A stretch of 57,947 nt of DNA from DAOOVD01 sp035369845 (GCA_035369845.1 DAOOVD010000008.1:1-57947), one strand, 5' to 3'; positions 48,437 to 57,786 are shown, counted from the first letter of the stretch. The notes: generated by a model from the letters alone, not told the origin. Numbers and translations: made by a program.

Positions 48437-48904
48437 TTATGCGCCCTTCCGGTTCCTCCTCCTTTCCAGAAGAAACGTCAGTGTGAAATAAACGGACAGG
48501 CCGGCGGCAGTCGCGTTAACGAGACTGCCGGCTAGAAATGAATAGCCGTGCTCGGCCAGCGTTTCCAACAGTGAAGCGGGTATGGACGAACCACTGTCGG
48601 CAACGTCCAGCCCGGCAATGTCCCCGAAGAGGCTTTTCCCCACCACGATATTCATGGTAAAGAAAAACGGAACGGCCAGCTTGAAAAAAACCGCTGTGGC
48701 AACAGCAGCGGCGGCGTTGCACCTGGCAAGCCTGGCGACCAGGTAGGCAAGGGGGATGCTGATTACCGGAACGGGAAGAAAATCGAAGGCCAAACCCAGC
48801 GCCACCCCCGCTGCAACTTTCCGGGGCGAATCCGTAAGACCGGCTACCTTCCTGCAGTAAACCTTGATGCCTTCCGAAAAACGCAAAGCTATTCTTTTCT
48901 TCAA
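48437..48904 (-). CDS. DUF2062 membrane protein
   Basis: A 155-residue protein with about three membrane segments (VAAGVALGLAFDFLPVPVIS; AVATAVFFKLAVPFFF; SLVNATAAGLSVYFTLTFLL). The SPRKVAAGVALGLAFDFLPV segment is the DUF2062 hallmark. TTG 48904 is preceded by AAGGAG. Function unknown. Confidence 0.75.
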   Translation of the reverse strand: MKKRIALRFSEGIKVYCRKVAGLTDSPRKVAAGVALGLAFDFLPVPVISIPLAYLVARLARCNAAAAVATAVFFKLAVPFFFTMNIVVGKSLFGDIAGLDVADSGSSIPASLLETLAEHGYSFLAGSLVNATAAGLSVYFTLTFLLERRRNRKGA

Positions 48905-49060
48905 AAAAATTACTCCTTCGAGCACGTCAAATCTCCCTCATTCAACTATAAAAACCCCTTCCTCCAATATTTCGCACTATCTATATGGAAGAGGCAAAAA
49001 ACTTCCGTGCTTTATCGTTTTAATCTCAAAAATTTCTTGGGGGAAATGGACGGGAAAGTA

Positions 49061-49708
49061 TCACTTGTTTTTGACGGTTTCCCAGTCTTCAAGAAACTTT
49101 TTAATTCCCGCGTCAGTCAACGGATGCCTGATCATCTGCATGATCACCTTGTACGGAACGGTGGCGATATGTGCGCCCGCCTTTGCCGCAGCAGTCACGT
49201 GGACGGGGTGGCGGATGCTGGCGGCGATTACTTCCGTTTCATAATCGTAGTTCTCGAATATCTCCATGATATCGTATATAAGCTCTATCCCGTCCTGGCT
49301 GATGTCGTCCAGCCGGCCCACAAACGGGCTGACATAGGCGGCGCCGGCCCTGGCCGCCATCAACGCCTGGTTGGCGGAAAAAATGAGCGTCACGTTTGTC
49401 TTGATGCCTTTTTCTTTCAGGATCTTGACGGCCTTCAAGCCCTCCGCTGTCATCGGAATTTTTACCACGATATTCGGATGGATTGCGGCAAGCTCCACCG
49501 CCTCCGCAATCATTCCCGGCGCGTCCATGCTCACGGCCTCGGCGCTGATCGGCCCGTCCACTATGGACACGATTTCACGGACAACCTGGGCAAAGTTGCG
49601 GCCTTCCCTGGCAATGAGCGAGGGGTTGGTGGTCACCCCGCATATTACGCCCAGTGAATGGGCTTCCCTGATTTCATCCACGTTTGCCGTATCAATGAAA
49701 AGTTTCAT
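49061..49708 (-). CDS. fsa: transaldolase-like fructose-6-phosphate aldolase
   Basis: A 215-residue small transaldolase (TalC/FSA type). MKLFIDTANVDEIREAHSLG, GVTTNPSLIAREG, the Schiff-base Lys in IVVKIPMTAEGLKAV, and NVTLIFSANQALMAARAGA are all present. Family members are either transaldolases or F6P aldolases; sequence alone does not settle which. Next to fba, as in B. subtilis (ywjH). Confidence 0.93.
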   Translation of the reverse strand: MKLFIDTANVDEIREAHSLGVICGVTTNPSLIAREGRNFAQVVREIVSIVDGPISAEAVSMDAPGMIAEAVELAAIHPNIVVKIPMTAEGLKAVKILKEKGIKTNVTLIFSANQALMAARAGAAYVSPFVGRLDDISQDGIELIYDIMEIFENYDYETEVIAASIRHPVHVTAAAKAGAHIATVPYKVIMQMIRHPLTDAGIKKFLEDWETVKNK

Positions 49709-49898
49709 CCAGAATATACCTCCGATTTAGTTGGCGACAGCCGGATTTCCCGCCGGCATCCGTCTCAAAAGAGCCGTGTCCCCGGATTCCCTCCGTTCCG
49801 GTCTCCGGCTTGCGTCCGTTTGTCGCGGGCCTTTCTTCCCCAATCCCGGATTTGTTCCGGCCGCAACCCTTCTTCAGCCTCATACCCGGCGCCCCGCC

Positions 49899-50753
49899 TC
49901 AAGCCCTGTTTGAACTGCCGAAAACCCTGATCTTTTCCCTTATGACCGCAACGGCGTCTTCCCTGGCGGGACCCAGTATCTTGCGGGGGTCGATTTCGCC
50001 GGGCCCGGCTTCCAGAGCCTTACGCACAGCCGCGGTAAACGCTTCGCGGATGTTGGTGTCGATGTTGACCTTGCGCACACCCAGCCGGACGGCTTCGCGG
50101 ATTGACTCGTCGGGCACGCCCGAAGAACCGTGCAGAACGATGGGGATTTTAACTTCCTCTTTGATTTTTTTAAGGCGCGGGAAATCGAGTTCGGGCGTTC
50201 CCCTGTACTGTCCGTGCGCGGTCCCTATGGACACGGCCAGCGAGTCCACCCCGGTCTCGCGGACAAAAACACCGGCTTCCCCGGGATCGGTGAAAAATGC
50301 TTCCCTTTCGCCGACGGTTATATCGTCTTCGGCGCCGCCAATCCTGCCCAGTTCCGCTTCCACCGAAATTCCGACCGCGCGCGCCGCTTCCACCACTTTT
50401 CTGGTCAGGGCGATGTTCCCGTCCAGGGGATGCCTGGAACCGTCAATCATGACCGAGGAAAATCCGGCTCTTATACACTGCATTACCTGCTCGAAACTGG
50501 TGCCGTGATCGAGGTGAAGGGCAACCGGCACAAAGGAGCGCTCGGCTGCAGTTTTTACCATTACGGCAATATATTCTATTCCGGCGTATTTTATGGCGCC
50601 CTGGCTGGCCTGCATGATTACAGGGGCCCTTTCAGCTTCGGCAGCCGCAATGATGGCCTGCACGATCTCCATATTGTTGCAGTTGAAGGCTCCCACGGCG
50701 TAACCGCCGGCTTCAGCCCGTTTCAGCAACTCGCTGACGGGTATCAAAGGCAC
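49899..50753 (-). CDS. fba: class II fructose-bisphosphate aldolase
   Basis: A 284-residue zinc aldolase of glycolysis and gluconeogenesis. Zinc ligands appear in VALHLDHGTSFEQV, SVEAELGRIGGAEDD, SIGTAHGQYRG and IVLHGSSGVPDESI. Starts at GTG 50753 (MPLIPVSELLKRAEAGGYAV). Confidence 0.95.
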   Translation of the reverse strand: MPLIPVSELLKRAEAGGYAVGAFNCNNMEIVQAIIAAAEAERAPVIMQASQGAIKYAGIEYIAVMVKTAAERSFVPVALHLDHGTSFEQVMQCIRAGFSSVMIDGSRHPLDGNIALTRKVVEAARAVGISVEAELGRIGGAEDDITVGEREAFFTDPGEAGVFVRETGVDSLAVSIGTAHGQYRGTPELDFPRLKKIKEEVKIPIVLHGSSGVPDESIREAVRLGVRKVNIDTNIREAFTAAVRKALEAGPGEIDPRKILGPAREDAVAVIREKIRVFGSSNRA

Positions 50754-50853
50754 GGTTTTTTCCCCTTTTTAATACGAAAGTGCGTCCTTTTCACCCGCGT
50801 CGCCGCGGACGGCCGTTTCCGGCTTGTCTACAGTATGACCGAAAATTGCCGGT

Positions 50854-51537
50854 TTATGTCTTGTTCCTTTTCCGGCGCGTTTTCTTAATCTTTCCCGAAT
50901 TGGCCAGACTGTCCAGGCAGTTGAAGCCGTTCCGCGCCAGTTCGATTGTTTCCACCTGCTGGATAACCTTGAGATCTTCCTCCGTTTCCGCGTAAATGAT
51001 GTTGATGCTTCCGCAGCTCTTGCACTGCAACTCCAGGCGGTCGGGGAATATATCGACTTCGATTCTGTAATTCCCGCACTGGCAGTAAAGCGCGCCCCGT
51101 TCGGTGATAACGTGCAGGCAGTTTAGAACCTCGTACATTATCTTGGAGTTGTGAAAAAAACTGTCGCATCCGAACTCATCTATAAGGGCTTCCAGTTCCT
51201 GCTCATGACCTGCGGTCATTTCGCGGATTTTAGATATCGGCCCGATATGACCCAGCTCCAGTTCGGTATCCTGGCAGGTGAGACAAACGACATCCCCCGA
51301 CCAGAGAGCCTTACCGGAGTATTCTTTCAAGTGCTTGGTCTCGCATACCACACAGGGAATCTGCAGCCAGTAGGAAGAGTATTTTTTTGTGCTCACAATA
51401 AGTTTGGTAGCGCCACAGGTACATTTGACATGTACGGATTCGCCCTTGGCAAAGGAAAACCTGGAAAAGTCGTGAAAGTCCATTTTCCCGCATTCATGGC
51501 AACGGATTGCTAAAATGGTGCTTGTGGCGACAGGCAT
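50854..51537 (-). CDS. multi-zinc-knuckle protein of unknown function
   Basis: A 227-residue protein. ATG 51537 is preceded by GGGAGGT; the frame is open to 51609. It contains six short Cys pairs: CHECGK, CTCGA, CVVCETK, CLTCQD, CQCGN and CKSCG, probably forming three zinc ribbons. An acidic alpha-helical centre (EQELEALIDEFGCDSFFHNS) separates them, and the C-terminus is very basic (KIKKTRRKRNKT). This suggests a nucleic-acid or metal-binding regulator. I do not recognise the family. It lies between spo0F and fba, which are adjacent in B. subtilis. Confidence 0.7.
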   Translation of the reverse strand: MPVATSTILAIRCHECGKMDFHDFSRFSFAKGESVHVKCTCGATKLIVSTKKYSSYWLQIPCVVCETKHLKEYSGKALWSGDVVCLTCQDTELELGHIGPISKIREMTAGHEQELEALIDEFGCDSFFHNSKIMYEVLNCLHVITERGALYCQCGNYRIEVDIFPDRLELQCKSCGSINIIYAETEEDLKVIQQVETIELARNGFNCLDSLANSGKIKKTRRKRNKT

Positions 51538-51676
51538 TGCTAGTACCTCCCTAAAGCGCTGTAAGCTATATGTACTACTTCGCCACTCCGAATAAAAGTC
51601 CTCTTTCAATAATTTTCTCGCAATATTTAAAAAATGCTCCGGAATTTTAACCAGCGCTTTCCCGGCTGAAAACAGG

Positions 51677-52084
51677 TTAACCGATATCCATCAAGCACTC
51701 CTTTTTGGCCTTTGCCTCCATCAGCAGCCCCTTGATCAGATAGCGCGCCTCGTCCAGGTCAAAGGGCTTGTTGATATAATGCCTGACCCCTCTCTTTTTA
51801 GCCTCGGCGATAATGTCCAGCTCGCCGTATGCGGTCATAATGACCACCGGCGTTTCGGGACTTATCTTGCGCAGTTCCTCCAGGGTTTCCAGGCCGTTCA
51901 TACCGGGCATTTTAATATCGAGCAAGATGAGCGAGGGAACACGGGCGCTTACTTTTTTTATGGCCTCCAAGCCGCTGGAGGCCACTTCCACACGAAAACC
52001 CTCGTCACAAAAGGCCTCTTTCAACAGCCTGCGAACTCCTGCCTGATCATCCACAATCAGCAAATCAAAAACTTCTCCAGGCAC
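51677..52084 (-). CDS. spo0F: sporulation phosphorelay response regulator Spo0F
   Basis: A 135-residue single receiver domain. GTG 52084 has GGAGGGAG just upstream; ATG 52108 is less likely. Acidic pocket D12-D13, phosphorylated D56 (LILLDIKMPGMNG), T84 (VVIMTAYGELD) and K106 (INKPFDLDE) align with B. subtilis Spo0F, including the IMTAYGELD stretch. There is no output domain. Location next to fba and pyrG supports Spo0F. A sigma-H-type promoter lies upstream. Confidence 0.9.
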   Translation of the reverse strand: MPGEVFDLLIVDDQAGVRRLLKEAFCDEGFRVEVASSGLEAIKKVSARVPSLILLDIKMPGMNGLETLEELRKISPETPVVIMTAYGELDIIAEAKKRGVRHYINKPFDLDEARYLIKGLLMEAKAKKECLMDIG

Positions 52085-52211
52085 ATTCTCCCTCCATTCT
52101 GGGAGCATCTAAAATTTTAGTCAGCTACCCGTTTTTCCCAAAAACTTACCGCATGGAATCTCCCCTGCCGAAAAACCGGCCCCAGAAAATGGAATTAAAA
52201 AAGATAATAAG

Positions 52212-52240
52212 ATATTCTCCGGGAACTTCAAAAATCCTTT
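52212..52240 (-). promoter_or_regulatory. sigma-H-type promoter of spo0F
   Basis: Minus strand AAAGGATTT, 11 bases, GGAGAATAT fits the sigma-H consensus RNAGGAWWW-N11/12-RNNGAATWW at every defined position. About 120 bases of leader follow. spo0F is a known sigma-H target in B. subtilis. Confidence 0.7.
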
Positions 52241-52268
52241 AGCGGGCTGAAAAATATTGCACCGGGTC

Positions 52269-53006
52269 TTAGAAATAGCCCGGCAGACTCATCCTGGACG
52301 GCATTGAAACCGCCAGCGCAACCAGCACGGCAACTGTTAAAACTGCAATTGCAAAAAATGCGATCAGGGGGCTGAATACAACAAACACCGACCTGCCCGT
52401 GGACAGTCCGTGGGTCTGTTTCAACCCGATTACAAGAATGACCGCGCTCCAGACCGCCACCGCGAGGGCGGCCAGCATCGCCGGCACGGCGGCGGCGGTA
52501 TTTCCGGCCCCGAACCAGTAGCACAAAAACTGAACGGGGATCAAAAAAACCGTGGGCATACCGGAAAGTCCGGCGACTGCAAACACCCCGGCGGCCCTGC
52601 CCCGCCCGCCCAGCAACTCGGCGGCAAGATGCAGGATCGCGCTGTAAATGAACCACTTCAGAAATCCCCACAGGACTCCCGCAAACAAAAAAACCGCAAC
52701 CAGGAAAGGAAGCAAATGTCTGCCCGGCACGGCGTTTGGGCCAAGCATCCGCAAAAAAATCAGAATTCCCATCAGCGAGCCGAGGACACTCAAAAACGCA
52801 ACAATCAGCGCTGCCAGACCCAGTGGAGGCTTGTCGACAATTTTCCGCATGGTTTTGCCCGGTTCAAAAAGGACGCCGTAAACCGACTCCAGCAGGCCCG
52901 GGGGCTGTCCGGCGGCGGGGAGGTCCGCAACTGTTTCCGCATTTTCCGTAAAAAAGTGCGGGGCCCCGCCGGCATCGTCATCTTTTTTTATCAGCTTCTC
53001 GCTCAA
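52269..53006 (-). CDS. YIP1-family membrane protein
   Basis: A 245-residue protein starting at TTG 53006 behind GGAGGG. After an acidic cytoplasmic N-terminus come FEPGKTMRKIVDKPPLG, typical of Yip1-domain proteins, and five membrane segments (LAALIVAFLSVLGSLMGILI; FLVAVFLFAGVLWGFLKWFI; GMPTVFLIPVQFLCYW among them). Function in bacteria unknown. Confidence 0.75.
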   Translation of the reverse strand: MSEKLIKKDDDAGGAPHFFTENAETVADLPAAGQPPGLLESVYGVLFEPGKTMRKIVDKPPLGLAALIVAFLSVLGSLMGILIFLRMLGPNAVPGRHLLPFLVAVFLFAGVLWGFLKWFIYSAILHLAAELLGGRGRAAGVFAVAGLSGMPTVFLIPVQFLCYWFGAGNTAAAVPAMLAALAVAVWSAVILVIGLKQTHGLSTGRSVFVVFSPLIAFFAIAVLTVAVLVALAVSMPSRMSLPGYF

Positions 53007-53030
53007 AGGTATCCCTCCCGGTCTGAATAT

Positions 53031-53957
53031 TTACCTGAGTTCGGGCACGCAGGCGCCTCCCCACTGGCAGGGAACAACCGGCAACCCAAACCCCCACGGA
53101 CTCCTGCCCCTGACTTCCGAAAACACTTCTTCCCAAAAATTCCTGGGCCCGATCTCAACAATCCCCGGTTCCCCAGGCACTCCCGCAAGCTCAGCCGCCA
53201 GGAGCACGGCGTCGTGGAAGTCGCCGAGCCGGTCTACCAGCCCCAGTTCCATGGCCTGTCGTCCGGTATAGACCCTCCCGTCGGCAAGTTTTCTGACCTC
53301 GGTTTTATCCATATGCCGGCCTTCGGCTACAACTTCTATGAACTGATTGAAAATATCGTCAATCATCGACTGGAAAATGGCGCTCTCCTCCGGCGTCGCC
53401 GGACGGTCCGGCGAACCCATGTCCTTGTAAGGCCCACTCTTGAAAGTCTCCGCCCCGACACCGACCTTGTCGTACAAGTCTTGCAGGTTATAATACTGCA
53501 TAATCACACCTATGCTGCCGGTGAGGGTTCCCGGGTTTGCCACAATCCGATCCGCCCCCGCGGCTATCCAGTACGCACCCGAAGCGGCCGTATCACCCAT
53601 GGAAGCAACTACTTTTTTGCCCGACTGCTTCAGCCGCTCAATTTCCGCACTTATTTCCTGCGCGGCCGCCGGTGTGCCACCGGGGCTGTTGAGCCTGATA
53701 ACCACCGCTTTCAATTCCGGATTCCTGGACGCCTCTCTCAAGGCCCCGGCAATGTCCTCCGACCCGGTCATGGCGTCCAGCAGGCCGACGCTCTTCCGGC
53801 CGCTGGCTATCACACCGTCGATGTAAATAACCCCGACTTCGTTTTTTCCAGTCCCGGAACGCCCCGCCGGCCCCCGGCCCGGTTTGACCACCGCCGCCAG
53901 AATCAGGGAAACGACCACAACGCCCAATATCACCCCTGCAACCAGCTTCTTTTTCAC
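53031..53957 (-). CDS. sppA: signal peptide peptidase SppA
   Basis: A 308-residue membrane serine protease that degrades cleaved signal peptides. GTG 53957 has AGGAGGT seven bases upstream; the frame is open to 54086. One N-terminal membrane segment (LVAGVILGVVVVSLILAAVV) precedes the Clp-like fold. Catalytic Ser in GDTAASGAYWIAAGADRIVA and Lys in ETFKSGPYKDMGS give the Ser-Lys dyad; NSPGGTPAAAQEIS is also typical. Confidence 0.93.
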   Translation of the reverse strand: MKKKLVAGVILGVVVVSLILAAVVKPGRGPAGRSGTGKNEVGVIYIDGVIASGRKSVGLLDAMTGSEDIAGALREASRNPELKAVVIRLNSPGGTPAAAQEISAEIERLKQSGKKVVASMGDTAASGAYWIAAGADRIVANPGTLTGSIGVIMQYYNLQDLYDKVGVGAETFKSGPYKDMGSPDRPATPEESAIFQSMIDDIFNQFIEVVAEGRHMDKTEVRKLADGRVYTGRQAMELGLVDRLGDFHDAVLLAAELAGVPGEPGIVEIGPRNFWEEVFSEVRGRSPWGFGLPVVPCQWGGACVPELR

Positions 53958-54085
53958 ACAGATTACCTCCTCCCCAAAACTGCTAATATCATGTTGAAAG
54001 TGGAATAAAAAAATACACTCCGGCGATAAAAATTCACTGCCGGAAGCAAAAAAGCCTTGGCTGTTACCAAAGCTGTTTTTCAACA

Positions 54086-55699
54086 TTATGCGCCCTTATT
54101 ATGCCTGTGTTTTCTGGCGCGTCCGACAAATTCCCTGAATAGAGGGTGCGGACGGTTCGGCCGGGACTTGAACTCCGGGTGGAACTGAGTGGCCACGAAC
54201 CACGGATGGTCGGCCAGTTCGATTATTTCCACCAGGTAGCCGTCCGGGCTGGTCCCGCTGAACAGCATTCCCTTTCCGGCAAAATCACCCCGGTAAACAT
54301 TGTTGAACTCGTAACGGTGGCGGTGCCTCTCATATATGCTCTCCCGGCCGTAGGCAAGCTGCGCTTTCGAACCGGGGTACAGACTGCAGGGGTAGCGTCC
54401 GAGACGCATGGTGCCCCCTTTGCGGTCCACTTCCTTTTGCCCGGGCAGCAGGTCGATGACGGGATAGGCCGTGCCGGGATTGAACTCGGTACTGTCGGCG
54501 TCGCTCCAGCCCAGCACGTTCCGGGCAAATTCCACCACCGCAAGCTGCATCCCCAGGCACAGGCCCAGGAATGGAATCCGGTTCTCCCGGGCATAACGGA
54601 TGGCTTCAATCTTGCCCTCGATTCCGCGGTCTCCAAATCCGCCCGGCACCAGGACCCCGTCCGCATCTTGCAAAAATTCGCGGACGTTTGAGCAATTGAC
54701 TTCCTCCGAATTAATCCATTTCACCTCAACCGCCGAACCGTTGTAAAAACCTGCGTGGCGGAGCGCCTCAACCACGCTGAGGTAGGCGTCGTGCAGGGAA
54801 ACGTATTTACCAACCAGCGCTATCGTGGTGAGATAGCGCAGGTTTTTCATCCTGAAGACCATTTCCCGCCATTCGTCCAAGTCCGGCGGGCCGGTCTCGA
54901 TGCCCAGCTTGTTGAGAACTATATCGGCAAGGCCCTCCTCCTCCAGCATCAGCGGAACTTCATAAATTGACGGCACGTCCAGCGCCTGGATAACCGCCTC
55001 CTTTTCTATATCGCAAAAGAGGGCCAGCTTTTCCTCCATTTCCCTCGACAGCGGAAGCTCGCTGCGGCACACAATAACATCAGGCTGAATGCCGATGCTC
55101 CTCAGTTCCTTGACACTGTGCTGGGTGGGTTTGGTTTTCAACTCGTTGGCGGCCCTCAAATACGGCACCAGGGTAACGTGAATGTAAACCACATTCTCCT
55201 TGCCGAGGTCGCCTTTCAACTGACGGATTGCTTCCAGAAAAGGCTGGGACTCGATATCGCCCACGGTACCGCCTATTTCGGTTATAATCACGTCCGCATT
55301 GGACTCGGCGGCCACGCGCCGCACCTGTTCCTTTATTTCGTTGGTTATGTGGGGAATGACCTGAACGGTCCCGCCCAGGTAGTCGCCCCTCCGTTCCTTG
55401 TTGATTACCGATCCGTAGATACCTCCGGTTGTCACGTTGCAGCTGCGGGATATGTTGATATCAATGAAACGTTCGTAATGCCCCAGATCGAGATCGGTTT
55501 CCGCCCCGTCCTCCGTAACAAAAACCTCCCCGTGCTGGTAAGGGCTCATCGTTCCGGGGTCGACGTTGATATAGGGATCCAGTTTCTGAATGGCCACCTG
55601 CAGTCCGCGGCTTTTCAGCAACCGCCCCAGGGAAGCGGCCGTAATCCCTTTGCCGAGCGAAGAAACAACCCCGCCGGTAACAAAAACAAATTTGGCCAT
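54086..55699 (-). CDS. pyrG: CTP synthase
   Basis: A 537-residue enzyme making CTP from UTP, ATP and glutamine. The synthase domain starts MAKFVFVTGGVVSSLGKGIT; the glutaminase domain has the Cys nucleophile in FLGLCLGMQLAVVEFA and the His/Glu pair in ATQFHPEFKSRP. Starts at ATG 55699 behind AGGAGG. A near-consensus promoter lies upstream. Confidence 0.97.
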   Translation of the reverse strand: MAKFVFVTGGVVSSLGKGITAASLGRLLKSRGLQVAIQKLDPYINVDPGTMSPYQHGEVFVTEDGAETDLDLGHYERFIDINISRSCNVTTGGIYGSVINKERRGDYLGGTVQVIPHITNEIKEQVRRVAAESNADVIITEIGGTVGDIESQPFLEAIRQLKGDLGKENVVYIHVTLVPYLRAANELKTKPTQHSVKELRSIGIQPDVIVCRSELPLSREMEEKLALFCDIEKEAVIQALDVPSIYEVPLMLEEEGLADIVLNKLGIETGPPDLDEWREMVFRMKNLRYLTTIALVGKYVSLHDAYLSVVEALRHAGFYNGSAVEVKWINSEEVNCSNVREFLQDADGVLVPGGFGDRGIEGKIEAIRYARENRIPFLGLCLGMQLAVVEFARNVLGWSDADSTEFNPGTAYPVIDLLPGQKEVDRKGGTMRLGRYPCSLYPGSKAQLAYGRESIYERHRHRYEFNNVYRGDFAGKGMLFSGTSPDGYLVEIIELADHPWFVATQFHPEFKSRPNRPHPLFREFVGRARKHRHNKGA

Positions 55700-55750
55700 G
55701 GCAAGCCTCCTGTGATTCCTCGGTCAGTTGTCTTTAAAACTGCTTCTCCC

Positions 55751-55779
55751 ATTCTAAATGCTCCCCGTGAGCATGTCAA
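55751..55779 (-). promoter_or_regulatory. promoter of pyrG with palindrome in spacer
   Basis: Minus strand TTGACA, 17 bases, TAGAAT. The spacer is itself an inverted repeat (ATGCTC, ACGGG, GAGCAT), placing a possible repressor site between the boxes. Confidence 0.7.
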
Positions 55780-55813
55780 CAGAATTGTAATCAGCGGTTG
55801 AACCCCGGCCCGC

Positions 55814-55960
55814 GGGCGAAAGTCTGCTTTAGGCGCTTTCGCAACGAAAGTTCGCCGCTGACAAGGGCACTGCCCACCTGCGCGGGGTTGTAGACTGTGC
55901 TGCGCAATATCGCTCGCTTCCTTTAAGCCCCAAGGTCCCGGACAGTTCGTCAACAGTCTG
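55814..55960 (+). repeat. dispersed intergenic repeat, copy C (right half)
   Basis: Aligns with 44060-44204: GAAAGTCTGCTTTAG, CGCTTTCGCAA, GTTCGCCGCTGACA, GGTTGTAGACT, AATATCGCT, GCTTCCTTTAAGCCCCAAGG, TCCCGG and the CAGTCTGA end are shared. It occupies half of the 322-bp gap between argS and pyrG. The rest of the gap next to pyrG holds its promoter. Confidence 0.75.
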
Positions 55961-56021
55961 ACGGAAGTCTAATATTCCGTGTTCCTTTTATTGTTTATCG
56001 CCCTGCGTCCCGCGCCCAATC

Positions 56022-57710
56022 CTACATTCTTTCAGGCGCGGTCAGGCCGAGCAGGTTCAGGCCGTTTCTCAGCGTTATGCGGGTGGCTTCCACAAGCACC
56101 AGGCGGGCTTCCGTGATGTTTTTTTCGGTGGTTATCACCCGGTGGCTGTTGTAAAAGCTGTGCAGAAGCCCCGCCAGTTCATGGAGGTAACGGGCTATCC
56201 GTTGAGGGGCGAGGCCGGCGGCAGCGGAAGCCACCTCCCCGGGGAAATCGGCAATTTTCCTGGCCAGGGCGAGTTCGTACTCTTCCTTCAACAGGCTGTA
56301 ATCAACCTGAGCCGGGTCGGGCAGATTCCCGCCCTGTTCGCCGAATTGCCGCATAATGCTGCAAATACGGGCATGGGCGTACTGAATGTAATAAACCGGG
56401 TTCTCGTTCGACTCCGCCTTGGCCAGATCCAGGTCGAAATCCAGATGGCTGTCGGCGCCCCGCATGACGAAAAAATAGCGCGCGGCGTCCCTCCCCACCT
56501 CCTCGATCAGTTCCTCCAGGGTGACGAACTGACCGGAACGCTTGGACATGCGGACAATTTCCCCGCCCTTGTAAAGGCGGACAAGCTGCATAATTACGAC
56601 ATCCAGGGCGGAAGGGTCGTAGCCCAGGGCCGCGACGGCGGCCTTCATCCTTGGCACGTGCCCGTGGTGGTCTGCCCCCCATATGTCGACAACCCACTCA
56701 AACCCCCTCAGGAATTTGTTGCGGTGATAAGCCATGTCAGCAGCAAAATACGTGGGTACGCCGTTTGAGCGAACCACCACCTCGTCTTTCTCGACCCCGA
56801 ATTCCGTCGCTTTGAACCACAAGGCCCCCTCGCTTTCGTAGATAAAGCCCTTTTCCTTCAATATTTGCAGCGTCTTTTGAACTTCCCCGGAATCATGAAG
56901 CTGCTTTTGCTCTGAGAACCAGACATCGTAATCAACACCAAAATCACTCAAGGCTTTTTTTATCGCCTCCAGCTTCTCCTCCAGCGCAAATTTCACCAGA
57001 GCGGAGCGGCGTTCTTCCGGACCGGCGTCAACATAACCGTCTCCGTACCGATTTCTGAAGGAAACGGCCGTCGCCAGCACGTCTTCGCCGTGGTAGCCGT
57101 CCTCGGGAACCGGCACGTCCCGCCCCATCAGCTGAAGATAGCGGGCCTCCAGGGAAAGGCCGAAATTTTCAATTTGATTGCCCGCGTCGTTGATGTAAAA
57201 CTCACGGGTGACATCGTACCCGGCAAAATCGAGAATCGAGGCAATGCTGTCTCCCAGCGCGGCGCCGCGGGCGTTTCCCATGTGCAAAAGACCGGTGGGG
57301 TTGGCGCTGACAAATTCAACCTGAACTCTTTTGCCCCCTCCCATGTCCACTCTTCCGTAATCCCCGCCCAGGTCAACTACGCGGGGCAGCGCCTGGTAAA
57401 CCCAGGCGGGATTCAAGTAAAAATTAATAAAGCCGGGACCGGCTATTTCCACCCTCTCCACCCAGGTGCCGCTCAGCAAAAGATTCTGCACCAAAATCTC
57501 GGCTGCTTTGCGCGGCGCCATTCCAGCAGGCCTGGCAAGCAGCATGGCGAGGTTGGTGGCAAAATCGCCGTGGTCCTTCTCGCGCGGCACTTCCACCACG
57601 AAGCCGGGTATTTCGTCTATCCTGACCGCCCCGCTCCGCCTGGCCGCCTGCAGAGCCTGCTCAAGCGCCCGGGCAAGGCTGTGGCGAATCTCCTCGACAA
57701 TTCCGCCCAT
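56022..57710 (-). CDS. argS: arginyl-tRNA synthetase
   Basis: A 562-residue class I synthetase. The HIGH-type motif is NPTGLLHMGNARGAALGDS; the KMSKS-type motif is IVRMSKRSGQFVTLEEL. The C-terminal anticodon domain ends LRNGLNLLGLTAPERM, standard for ArgRS. Starts at ATG 57710. No T-box leader is present. Confidence 0.96.
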   Translation of the reverse strand: MGGIVEEIRHSLARALEQALQAARRSGAVRIDEIPGFVVEVPREKDHGDFATNLAMLLARPAGMAPRKAAEILVQNLLLSGTWVERVEIAGPGFINFYLNPAWVYQALPRVVDLGGDYGRVDMGGGKRVQVEFVSANPTGLLHMGNARGAALGDSIASILDFAGYDVTREFYINDAGNQIENFGLSLEARYLQLMGRDVPVPEDGYHGEDVLATAVSFRNRYGDGYVDAGPEERRSALVKFALEEKLEAIKKALSDFGVDYDVWFSEQKQLHDSGEVQKTLQILKEKGFIYESEGALWFKATEFGVEKDEVVVRSNGVPTYFAADMAYHRNKFLRGFEWVVDIWGADHHGHVPRMKAAVAALGYDPSALDVVIMQLVRLYKGGEIVRMSKRSGQFVTLEELIEEVGRDAARYFFVMRGADSHLDFDLDLAKAESNENPVYYIQYAHARICSIMRQFGEQGGNLPDPAQVDYSLLKEEYELALARKIADFPGEVASAAAGLAPQRIARYLHELAGLLHSFYNSHRVITTEKNITEARLVLVEATRITLRNGLNLLGLTAPERM

Positions 57711-57786
57711 AGAGTACGATTAACCCCCTTAAGGTCGCTTTACGCCGGTGCCTGTTTTTTCCAAACCGATTGCCAATTCATTCTAT

